From: a virus
Reading direction: 5' to 3' (one strand)
DNA length: 27,932 nucleotides
Virus record (IMG/VR): IMGVR_UViG_3300044730_001458
Location: 1-27,932 of that record
The notes under the pieces were generated by a model, which had not been told where the DNA came from, did not search any database, and saw nothing but the letters and a program-made list of their open reading frames with translations. The number at the start of each line of letters is the position of its first letter. The first letter of the stretch is position 1. A program made the translations under genes and the position numbers. This document shows, in pieces, positions 13,590 to 19,066 of the stretch.

Positions 13590-14227
13590 TAGCTGGGCTC
13601 CAAAAAACGTTGGCCACGGTGGCCGAGGGTGCTGTCGATGCGTTCCCACACCGCGTCTATCCGAGAGGTCAGCACCGTCATCTCCCGCACGTATTTCTCT
13701 TCGCTGATGTAGCCCGCTGCCACCTCGGCCCGCAGGCTCAGCACGTCGCGCTGGCACTGTTGCAATAGTTCCTGGGTTTGGCGTAGCACCAGCTTCACGT
13801 TGTCCAGGCGCTGCACACGTTCGCTTAGTTGGCCGTTGTCGGTTTGCAGCTTGGCCACCTGCTCCAGCAATCGGGGGAGGTCGGCCAGAGCCTTGATGGC
13901 GTCGGCTAGCTCTTGCTTGATGCGCTCCTGATTGGCTTCTAGTCGGGCGATCTGGGTGAGGTCGAATTGTTGGTTGGTATCGCTTTTCTGGAGGATTTCG
14001 ATAGCCCGGTCGTGCCGATCCAAAATCTCAGTGAAGCGCTTGAACTCCCGCGCCGCCAAAACCTTGAACAACCACAACACCCCGCCCAGCGCAGCCGCCA
14101 CCAAAAACTCAGTAGGGATAGCCACCGCCCCATCACGGATCTCAACGGGCACCTCCAAGAAAAAAGCAGCGCTCCCCAGCCCATCACTGGGCCAAAGAAC
14201 GCTGGCGACTAGCACGGAGATATCCAT
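13589..14227 (-). CDS. Membrane-anchored coiled-coil protein, DUF2730/gp25-like
   Basis: A 212-residue protein with a hydrophobic N-terminal half: residues 1-25 weakly hydrophobic, then a clear membrane segment at about 38-57 (IPTEFLVAAALGGVLWLFKV). A long coiled coil follows from about 63 to 200 (FTEILDRHDRAIEILQKSD; LEQVAKLQTDNGQLSERVQR; LTSRIDAVWERIDSTLG). This organisation and its place right before gp26/gp27-like genes match the DUF2730/gp25 proteins of Mu-like phages, though at about 120 residues those are usually shorter. Its stop overlaps the next start (TAATG). Function is not established; a role at the membrane or in assembly is possible. Confidence 0.75.
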   Translation of the reverse strand: MDISVLVASVLWPSDGLGSAAFFLEVPVEIRDGAVAIPTEFLVAAALGGVLWLFKVLAAREFKRFTEILDRHDRAIEILQKSDTNQQFDLTQIARLEANQERIKQELADAIKALADLPRLLEQVAKLQTDNGQLSERVQRLDNVKLVLRQTQELLQQCQRDVLSLRAEVAAGYISEEKYVREMTVLTSRIDAVWERIDSTLGHRGQRFLEPS

Positions 14228-14249
14228 TTGGCTGTTGTCTAGCTGACGC

Positions 14250-14657
14250 TCAGAACAGCCTTAATTGTCTCCCCCAGGGTGCGGCGGCATCAGGCGGCAG
14301 GGCTGCCAAGCACACGGGCGGCTGGTGCAGAATGGCCCGGATCTGGCGGTGGCTGAGGTCAAACCGTTGGGCCAACTCTGGCCCCGTCAGCCCCGCCGCA
14401 CTGGCCTCGCGGATGGCCTGGTTGCGCCGCACAATGGCAATCTCGTAGCCCTTCGGAATCAGCAGCCGCATCCCGCCGTAGTGCCAAATCAGTCGCTCTG
14501 CCGCCTCTGGCCCCAGCAGCACCGCTAGGGGATGGTCGGCCTCTAGGGTGTGGGGCACCGTCAGAAATTGGTTGCCGTAGTGGTCGATCAATTTCTGCGC
14601 CGCCCCAAACCCCACCAACCGAATCAGCTCCGCCGTGAATCTGCCTTTGCTATTCAC
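14250..14657 (-). CDS. Mor/C-family transcription activator
   Basis: A 135-residue protein with the Mor activator domain: RLIWHYGGMRLLIPKGYEIA (beta strand with the family's IPKG), IVRRNQAIREASAAGLTGPE, then the C-terminal helix-turn-helix LAQRFDLSHRQIRAILHQ. In Mu, Mor and C bind as dimers just upstream of the -10 of middle and late promoters and recruit RNA polymerase. The start chosen is GTG 14657, because GGAGG lies five bases upstream; a TTG at 14699 in the same frame has none. The gene sits just after a strong terminator and 22 bases before the late block, exactly where an activator controlling late genes is expected. No second family member (separate C) is seen in the window. Confidence 0.92.
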   Translation of the reverse strand: MNSKGRFTAELIRLVGFGAAQKLIDHYGNQFLTVPHTLEADHPLAVLLGPEAAERLIWHYGGMRLLIPKGYEIAIVRRNQAIREASAAGLTGPELAQRFDLSHRQIRAILHQPPVCLAALPPDAAAPWGRQLRLF

Positions 14658-14759
14658 GATCCCCTCCAGCCCAGTCGGGGCAAGCTCTACACCCCACAAT
14701 CTAACCGAGACCCCCCGTACTGCGATCTGCCCCCAGCCCTTTGGTTACAGGCACTCAAC

Positions 14760-14788
14760 AAAAAACCGGGGCTCCGTCAGAACCCCGG
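14760..14788 (-). terminator. Rho-independent terminator at the end of the early block
   Basis: On the minus strand: stem CCGGGGTTC, loop TGACG, GAGCCCCGG, then TTTTTT. One G-T pair in the stem. It ends the leftward early transcript just before the mor-like gene, so expression of mor and the late genes must start downstream or depend on antitermination. Confidence 0.9.
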
Positions 14789-14800
14789 CTATCTTCCGGC

Positions 14801-14838
14801 TCCCCTCTCCCAGGGGGGAGAGGGGCTGGGGGTGAGGG
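14801..14838 (-). repeat. Type-B repeat, copy 6 (variant)
   Basis: CCCCTCTCCCAGGGGGGAGA then GGGGCTGGGGGTGAGGG; it lacks the TAG of the common form. It lies between the 14840 gene end and the terminator. Confidence 0.85.
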
Positions 14839-14839
14839 C

Positions 14840-15100
14840 TCACAGGCTTCTCAGCTTGCCCAGCAGTGCCCTCAGTGCCGCCGCATCCTGGCCATCCAGC
14901 GTAGGGCGGCTGGGGTTGCACCGGGCAAAGAACGCCCGCACCCGCTCACTTTTCCAGGTCAGGCCCAGGCGGGTTAGCTCCACCTCGCAATCGAACCTCA
15001 GCGTCAGGAACTCGCCTGGTGGCAGGGGATTCCCCACCTCATCTCGGTCTAGCTCCAGGCGCTCGGCAATGCTGGCCAAAATGCCCGCCACATCATCCAT
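14840..15100 (-). CDS. Small hypothetical protein between gemA and the terminator
   Basis: An 86-residue protein starting at ATG 15100 (MDDVAGILASIAERLELDRD), overlapping the gemA stop by a few bases. The middle reads PPGEFLTLRFDCEVELTRLG, and the C-terminal half is basic and helical (WKSERVRAFFARCNPSRP; AAALRALLGKLRSL). No motif is recognised. It is the last gene before the early terminator. The start region lies within the end of a type-A repeat (15104-15140), which also supplies the last codons of gemA, so the repeat may have changed how the two genes are joined. Confidence 0.65.
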   Translation of the reverse strand: MDDVAGILASIAERLELDRDEVGNPLPPGEFLTLRFDCEVELTRLGLTWKSERVRAFFARCNPSRPTLDGQDAAALRALLGKLRSL

Positions 15101-15632
15101 CAGCCTCACCCCCCTTGGTAAGGGGGGCAGGGGGGATCTCCGGCTCCGGCTTCTCCCCCGTCTTCCGCTCATACATGGCCTTCAGCGCCTCAATCACCTT
15201 GTTGGCATCGTAGGAACTCCGAAGCCAGTCCACCCGCTCTACCTTGGCCATGCGCTTCACAAAGGCATTCAGCCCTTGCTCGTAGCGGTTGCTCACCGCA
15301 CCCACTTCGGCGCAGGCAATCCACAGCGCCCGGATCTTATCAATCTGGGTTTTGGTAGCCGGAGCCTTGTGGCGGGTCTTGGGGCTGAGCTTGCCGCCCT
15401 TGGCCTTACCCGACCGCCCACCACTGGGCTTAAAGCCAATCTCCCGCAACCGATCCATCACCCGGTTCAGTTCCGGCAGGCTCATCTCTGCACAGCTCTC
15501 CTTGCCCGTGGCACTGGCCAGCACCGTGCGGTAGTCGTCTTCGCTCAGGCCCAGTTGCCGCTTGGCAACGTGGATAAGCTTGATCGCCTGCTTGCGGTAG
15601 GGCGATAGGTCGTCATCAGTCAGTGGTTTCAT
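15093..15632 (-). CDS. gemA: GemA-like regulatory protein (DUF1018)
   Basis: A 179-residue protein with the GemA/DUF1018 pattern: YRKQAIKLIHVAKRQLGLSE (start of the domain), DDYRTVLASATGKESCAEMS, LPELNRVMDRLREIGFKP, a basic linker, then IDKIRALWIACAEVGAVSNR and LNAFVKRMAKVERVDWLRSS. In Mu, GemA (gp16) modulates host gene expression and decatenation. It occupies the expected place in the semi-essential early region, upstream of mor. The last ~18 residues (EPEIPPAPLTKGGEADG) come entirely from a type-A repeat and replace whatever the native C-terminus was. Start ATG 15632; overlaps the upstream gene by 17 bases. Confidence 0.9.
   Translation of the reverse strand: MKPLTDDDLSPYRKQAIKLIHVAKRQLGLSEDDYRTVLASATGKESCAEMSLPELNRVMDRLREIGFKPSGGRSGKAKGGKLSPKTRHKAPATKTQIDKIRALWIACAEVGAVSNRYEQGLNAFVKRMAKVERVDWLRSSYDANKVIEALKAMYERKTGEKPEPEIPPAPLTKGGEADG
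15104..15140 (-). repeat. Type-A repeat, copy 2
   Basis: CCCCCCTTGGTAAGGGGGG followed by CAGGGGGGATCTCC. It forms the C-terminal codons of gemA. Confidence 0.85.
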
Positions 15633-15864
15633 TGCGGTTAAACCCCTTATAAAGCCCCCTTAAGGGGGTGAGAATGTAGCACTCTGCCAGCCGTGGGTTC
15701 AGCGTTCCAGCCCGGTACGCTTCCACCCAGCCGTCGAGTTTGTCTAGGCAGGTGGGCAGGTAAGTCACCCCGCCCACCCGCAACGGCAGCGCCGCCGCCA
15801 CCGCCTCCCGGTTCTCCGCCAGCCACGCCAGCGCCCGCTCAATCCTCTGTTCTAAGGAGTCCAT
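15616..15864 (-). CDS. Small hypothetical protein upstream of gemA
   Basis: An 82-residue protein, start placed at ATG 15864 (MDSLEQRIERALAWLAENRE); upstream in-frame ATG 15882 and TTG 15888 are possible since no good ribosome binding site marks any. The sequence is helical, followed by LPLRVGGVTYLPTCLDKLDG, then RAGTLNPRLAECYIL. The last third contains LTPLRGLYKGF, encoded by CCCCCTTAAGGGGG plus flanks (15649-15670), probably a degraded type-A repeat. It overlaps the ParB-like gene upstream by 26 bases and gemA by 17. Function is unknown. Confidence 0.6.
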   Translation of the reverse strand: MDSLEQRIERALAWLAENREAVAAALPLRVGGVTYLPTCLDKLDGWVEAYRAGTLNPRLAECYILTPLRGLYKGFNRNETTD

Positions 15865-16672
15865 GATCGGCCAAGACAGCATGGTCAAATTCTGGGAAAG
15901 GCCAGAGGTTTTTAGTCGTTTCCCGAATAGATGTCAGCCCTCGGTCATTCAGGTAGGCGCGAAGGACGGACTGAGTTTGATAGAAGAAGCTGAAACTTAA
16001 GGCATTGCCAGCCTTGCCAGGGGTAGCGTCATAGTTGTTGCGCAGGCGAACGATAGCCAACTCGTTAGCGGACAAGGACATCCGTGTGTCCCAAACCTCC
16101 AAAAAGCGCCTGAGAGCCGCATGATCTTCATGACCCCACGCCCTCGCAATCACCGCCCGAACACCTGCGTAACCTCGCGAGCTGTTGCCATATCGGTGGC
16201 ACGCAAAGAGCAACCGCTCTTCGTGCTTCAAGAAAAGGCGGACGATCTCCCGCTTGGGGAGAAAGTCTTTAATGCGTGAGGGCGGGACGCTGGCATTAAA
16301 CGCAAACAGCATCTTGATGGTAGCTGCGTGTTCATTGCCCATTTTTACCCCCTGGACTGCTGCCGTATGGCTAGCCGACCGGACAAGTCCTGTGTCGAGG
16401 TTTGGCACTCCCTCCTCTGGAAAGTCACGCAAAACAATGAAATCGACTGCGCATCCCGCCTTAACTACAGCCATCAATCGGTGCTGGCCATCTACCATCC
16501 GCCCATTCGAGGTGAACTTGATTGAGTCCCCCAGCGTCCAGTCCCCACGTTGCATCTCCGCCGCATAGGTGGCGATCCTACGATGCGAGATAGGGCGCTG
16601 GTTCTGCATATTCGCCTCCAGATATCGGGCTGCGATCCCAGGAGTGATGCGTTCAACTTGAGCGTTAACCAT
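15839..16672 (-). CDS. ParB/Srx-fold phage protein
   Basis: A 277-residue protein starting at ATG 16672 (MVNAQVERITPGIAARYLEA), with GGAG eight bases upstream. Residues about 20-75 carry the ParB-like N-domain found in many phage proteins: RPISHRRIATYAAEMQRGDW, then TSNGRMVDGQHRLMAVVKAG, where the DGQHR box is the family hallmark. The rest is helical with SSRGYAGVRAVIARAWGH and NDRGLTSIRETTKNLWPFPE. Proteins with this domain in phages are often annotated as ParB-like nucleases, but their biochemical role is mostly unknown, and the C-terminal DNA-binding part of true partition ParB is not seen. It is an early-region gene next to the zinc-motif gene at 16701. Confidence 0.82.
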   Translation of the reverse strand: MVNAQVERITPGIAARYLEANMQNQRPISHRRIATYAAEMQRGDWTLGDSIKFTSNGRMVDGQHRLMAVVKAGCAVDFIVLRDFPEEGVPNLDTGLVRSASHTAAVQGVKMGNEHAATIKMLFAFNASVPPSRIKDFLPKREIVRLFLKHEERLLFACHRYGNSSRGYAGVRAVIARAWGHEDHAALRRFLEVWDTRMSLSANELAIVRLRNNYDATPGKAGNALSFSFFYQTQSVLRAYLNDRGLTSIRETTKNLWPFPEFDHAVLADHGLLRTED

Positions 16673-16700
16673 TTGGATTCTCCGTATTACTTCGTTGCGT

Positions 16701-17081
16701 TTACTTTTCGATTTCCCAAATCGGCACCCACCGTTCCGCCCTGGGCATGGTCGGCTCTTGTCCCCCCTCTCCTCCCTGGGAGAGGGGGCTAGGGGGTGAG
16801 GGCGCTTTGGCGGCTCCCTCCTCAAACCGCTGCTCCAAATAGCCCCAATCCCCCTGGCGGATCTTGTTGCGGATGGCGTTGATGGCATCGCCCACCTCGG
16901 CGGGTAGCTCGTGCTTGCGAAGGAACTTGCGCGTCCCCATCACCAACTGGGGTTGAAAATCGTTGAACCCCGGCCCCGTCCACAGGTGGCCCAGGCCCAC
17001 GCCCACCAGCTCCGGGTATTTGTGCCGCTGAAAGGCAGCGGCCTGTCGGTCAATCGGCTTGCCACAGTGAGGACAGTGCAT
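16701..17081 (-). CDS. Short early protein with N-terminal CPHCG motif
   Basis: A 126-residue protein starting at ATG 17081 (MHCPHCGKPIDRQAAAFQRH). One CxxC pair (C3, C6) with nearby His suggests a small metal-binding knuckle. The middle is GVGLGHLWTGPGFNDFQPQL, LVMGTRKFLRKHELP and AINAIRNKIRQGDWGYLEQR. The C-terminal third carries an in-frame type-B repeat (APSPPSPLSQGGEGGQEP), and the last residues RAERWVPIWEIEK follow it. No function assigned. Two bases separate it from the previous gene. The repeat may have extended an originally shorter protein. Confidence 0.68.
   Translation of the reverse strand: MHCPHCGKPIDRQAAAFQRHKYPELVGVGLGHLWTGPGFNDFQPQLVMGTRKFLRKHELPAEVGDAINAIRNKIRQGDWGYLEQRFEEGAAKAPSPPSPLSQGGEGGQEPTMPRAERWVPIWEIEK
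16760..16802 (-). repeat. Type-B repeat, copy 7
   Basis: Canonical copy inside the CPHCG gene; core CTCCTCCCTGGGAG, identical to those at 9683, 24413 and 26139. Confidence 0.9.
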
Positions 17082-17083
17082 AG

Positions 17084-17377
17084 CTAAAAATCGCTCCCGT
17101 CAAAGGTTTCGTTTTCGTCAGCCACAAACCGCCCCGCCTGCCGCCGCAACTGCACCAGCAGCCGCAGTTCGGTGGCCGCTTTCAGGGTGCTCAAAATGGC
17201 CGCATTCAGATCGACCAGGATAGGGAGGTCGTCCAGCCCTAGCCCGTCTGCCATCGTTGATTCAATCCCCTCAAGGATGTTGCGCTCATGGGCAATGGCC
17301 TGCTCCAGGGAAATCAGCCTATGCTTGCTCCGAAAAACGGCATCCTTCACCAGCGCGTCTAAGTTGTTCTCGTTCAT
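17084..17377 (-). CDS. Small hypothetical helical protein
   Basis: A 97-residue protein starting at ATG 17377 (MNENNLDALVKDAVFRSKHR), with GGAGG about ten bases upstream. It is almost entirely helical: LISLEQAIAHERNILEGIES, LPILVDLNAAILSTLKAATE, LRLLVQLRRQAGRFVADENE. No motif is recognised. It lies four bases downstream of the methyltransferase stop and two bases before the CPHCG gene, so it is cotranscribed with them. Function is unknown. Confidence 0.65.
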   Translation of the reverse strand: MNENNLDALVKDAVFRSKHRLISLEQAIAHERNILEGIESTMADGLGLDDLPILVDLNAAILSTLKAATELRLLVQLRRQAGRFVADENETFDGSDF

Positions 17378-17381
17378 CGGT

Positions 17382-18401
17382 CTAGTCCTCCAGTAATGTC
17401 CGCATCCAAAAATCGCCCAGGTGGGCAAAGGCATCCCGAAACGCGCCCTCATTTCGGCCCAGATAAAACACCGCCGAGGGGAACCGGGCCGCGTCGGCGT
17501 TGCCCTTAAAGGTCAGCCGTCCGCGAATTAGGCACACCGGAAAATCCCGTAGCTCATACCACCACTGGGTGTCGGTGTAGGCAGGCACCAGGTAGATCGC
17601 CTCGGTCACGCTGCCCTCGCGATACTGGCGCAACAGCCACTCCGTCCAGCGGCCCAGCTCCCCCGTGGGGCTGTAGGGCGGATTGGCAAACACCCGCCCC
17701 CGCCACGTCCGCCGCAGGCCGTCATCCTCCCGCCGATAGTGAGCCGCCGCCTTCACGTTCGGCTCTCCAGGGTTGCAGCACGGGTCAAGATCCACCTCCC
17801 ACAGACAGGCATAGACCGCCTCCAAGATGCGATCCGGCGTGTAGTGCTCGTTGTGGGCCTCTGGGTTATCCAACCGCTTCGGCCCTTCCGGTTCTTGGGC
17901 CTGGCGCATTGCTTCGCGAATGCACCCTACGCAATCGGGTTCCACCACCTCAGCATCAATCACCTCAATCTCCGGTGCAGGCGGCAACTGGGGCGCTTCC
18001 CTCGGTTCCGCCAAAAGCGCCAGCGCACCGCGAAGGCTCAAAAACGACACAGTGTCGTTTTTGGGGGCGGCGTCGGAATTGGCCAACACCACAGGCTCCA
18101 GCACCGCCCAATCCCGCGCAATCTGCATGTAGCGCTGGGCCTCGCGAGAGCTGCCCTCAAAGCACTCGGCCAAGGTGCGGCCCCAGTCGCCATGGCGGCA
18201 TAGGCGCTTGGCCTCCAGCAACAGCCGCCCACAGTCGCGGGCATCAAAGAGCATGGTGCCCATCGCCTGCCGAATCGCCGAGTGCTTGGCGTTCGCCTGC
18301 TCTAGCTTGAACTCCACCGCCAAGTCCTCATCGGTCTTGTTCTCCAAGCTCCCCGGCTGGATGCCCAGAAACTCAGTCAGGTCGCCAAATATCTCACTCA
18401 T
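17382..18401 (-). CDS. DUF3102 - phage DNA N6-adenine methyltransferase fusion
   Basis: A 339-residue protein with two domains. Residues about 28-100 (EFKLEQANAKHSAIRQAMGT; RLLLEAKRLCRHGDWGRTLA; SREAQRYMQIARDWAVLE) match DUF3102, a ParB/KorB-related phage domain. Residues about 180-335 match phage Dam-type N6-adenine methyltransferases: NEHYTPDRILEAVYACLWEV, DLDPCCNPGEPNVKAAAHYR, DDGLRRTWRGRVFANPPYSP with the catalytic NPPY (240-243). Such enzymes methylate adenine in DNA, often as anti-restriction protection. The interdomain linker contains KNDTVSFL from a perfect palindrome (114-121) and CVGCIREAM from a second repeat type (157-165). The start overlaps the upstream stop as ATGA. Specificity cannot be read from sequence. 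Confidence 0.9.
   Translation of the reverse strand: MSEIFGDLTEFLGIQPGSLENKTDEDLAVEFKLEQANAKHSAIRQAMGTMLFDARDCGRLLLEAKRLCRHGDWGRTLAECFEGSSREAQRYMQIARDWAVLEPVVLANSDAAPKNDTVSFLSLRGALALLAEPREAPQLPPAPEIEVIDAEVVEPDCVGCIREAMRQAQEPEGPKRLDNPEAHNEHYTPDRILEAVYACLWEVDLDPCCNPGEPNVKAAAHYRREDDGLRRTWRGRVFANPPYSPTGELGRWTEWLLRQYREGSVTEAIYLVPAYTDTQWWYELRDFPVCLIRGRLTFKGNADAARFPSAVFYLGRNEGAFRDAFAHLGDFWMRTLLED
17906..17931. repeat. GCATTGCTTCGCGAATGC repeat, copy 1
   Basis: Imperfect palindrome GCATTGCTTCGCGAATGC followed by ACCCTACG; encodes VGCIREAM in the methyltransferase linker. The identical 26-bp copy is at 20991-21016. Confidence 0.85.
18039..18063. repeat. NDTVSF palindrome, copy 2
   Basis: Arms CAAAAACGACAC and complement around a central A. 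Encodes KNDTVSFL in the DUF3102-methyltransferase linker, the same frame as copy 1. Confidence 0.9.
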
Positions 18402-18613
18402 CGCAACACCTCCCCAATCACTTCCCGGTTATCGGCCTCATCCTTAATCCACTCCAGCCACACCCGCCGACTGGTCGGCCACTGGGCCACACTCACCGCC
18501 AGGTCAAGGGCCGCAATAATGTCGTCCTCCACCCGCCGCTCACTCAGGTCGTGGGCATAGTCCTCAATGCAAACGAAATACACAAACGGCAACCGCCTAG
18601 GGTTCTTCGCCAT
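18398..18613 (-). CDS. Small hypothetical protein before the methyltransferase
   Basis: A 71-residue protein starting at ATG 18613, overlapping the stop of the upstream gene; its own stop overlaps the methyltransferase start as ATGA. Sequence MAKNPRRLPFVYFVCIEDYA, ERRVEDDIIAALDLAVSVAQ, then RRVWLEWIKDEADNREVIGE. It has a short beta-like N-terminus and helical remainder. No motif is recognised. Coupled overlaps on both sides support it as a real gene of the early operon. Confidence 0.68.
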   Translation of the reverse strand: MAKNPRRLPFVYFVCIEDYAHDLSERRVEDDIIAALDLAVSVAQWPTSRRVWLEWIKDEADNREVIGEVLR

Positions 18614-18927
18614 CACCCCGCCCTCCGCCGAGGCCGACGCAACCGCCCCTCCAGTTCCCCCTCTCCCCCCGGGGAGAGGGGGCTAGGGGGTGAGGGCTCC
18701 GGGAACGGCAACGCCCCATCCGGGCTACCCTCCAGCGGAAACGGCCCAATCGCCGCCAACACCGTCCGGGTCTCCTCCCGGTTCAGCAACGCCGGGGCCG
18801 CATTGCTAATCCACCACAGCTTGCTGGTGCCGTCACTGCTCACATCCAACCCCCGTGCCGTGGCGATGTTGATCCACCTATCCGGGTTCCGACTCACCAA
18901 CAACCAACTCCGATTCGGTTCATCCAT
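18613..18927 (-). CDS. Small hypothetical protein with C-terminal repeat
   Basis: A 104-residue protein starting at ATG 18927 (MDEPNRSWLLVSRNPDRWIN), with GGGAG at about eight bases. The first ~70 residues, including IATARGLDVSSDGTSKLWWI and NREETRTVLAAIGPFPLEG, look like a compact small domain. A type-B repeat (EPSPPSPLSPGGEGE) then leads to a short basic tail RRPRRRAG. The native protein probably ended near where the repeat begins. Start overlaps the upstream Cys-rich gene's stop by 8 bases. Function is unknown. Confidence 0.68.
   Translation of the reverse strand: MDEPNRSWLLVSRNPDRWINIATARGLDVSSDGTSKLWWISNAAPALLNREETRTVLAAIGPFPLEGSPDGALPFPEPSPPSPLSPGGEGELEGRLRRPRRRAG
18655..18697 (-). repeat. 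Type-B repeat, copy 8
   Basis: Core CTCCCCCCGGGGAG, with compensating changes relative to the common core, so the hairpin is preserved. Inside the 18613 gene near its 3' end. Confidence 0.9.
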
Positions 18928-19066
18928 CACCGTCGCTCCCTTCAATCTGTTTTCCGATCTCACTCAGCAGTTGCCACCAGCCCCTAGCGCAGTAGTCCTC
19001 CCAGCACCGCTGGCAGTACAACTCCAGATGCTCCGCAGGCTCGGCGGGGCAGTTCACACAGTTCAC
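18920..19066 (-). CDS. 48-residue two-CxxC zinc-ribbon-like protein
   Basis: A short gene starting at GTG 19066, whose GTG overlaps the TGA of the upstream coiled-coil gene as GTGA. Its stop overlaps the next ATG by 8 bases. The product begins VNCVNCPAEPAEHLELYCQR and continues CWEDYCARGWWQLLSEIGK. Two CxxC knuckles (C3/C6 and C18/C21) with fixed spacing indicate a zinc-ribbon-like fold, followed by an amphipathic helix. It is too short for long-ORF detection, and the coupled overlaps support it. Role unknown; small zinc proteins in this part of phage genomes often bind nucleic acid or polymerase. Confidence 0.72.
   Translation of the reverse strand: MNCVNCPAEPAEHLELYCQRCWEDYCARGWWQLLSEIGKQIEGSDGDG

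Noticed and set aside
14550-15608. Long plus-strand open frame of about 350 codons
   Set aside because: Runs antisense through mor, the terminator and gemA; composition is that of a shadow frame.
15839-16672. Partition ParB of a plasmid-like prophage
   Set aside because: Only the N-terminal ParB-like domain is seen, and no ParA ATPase is nearby; the phage-type DGQHR family fits better.
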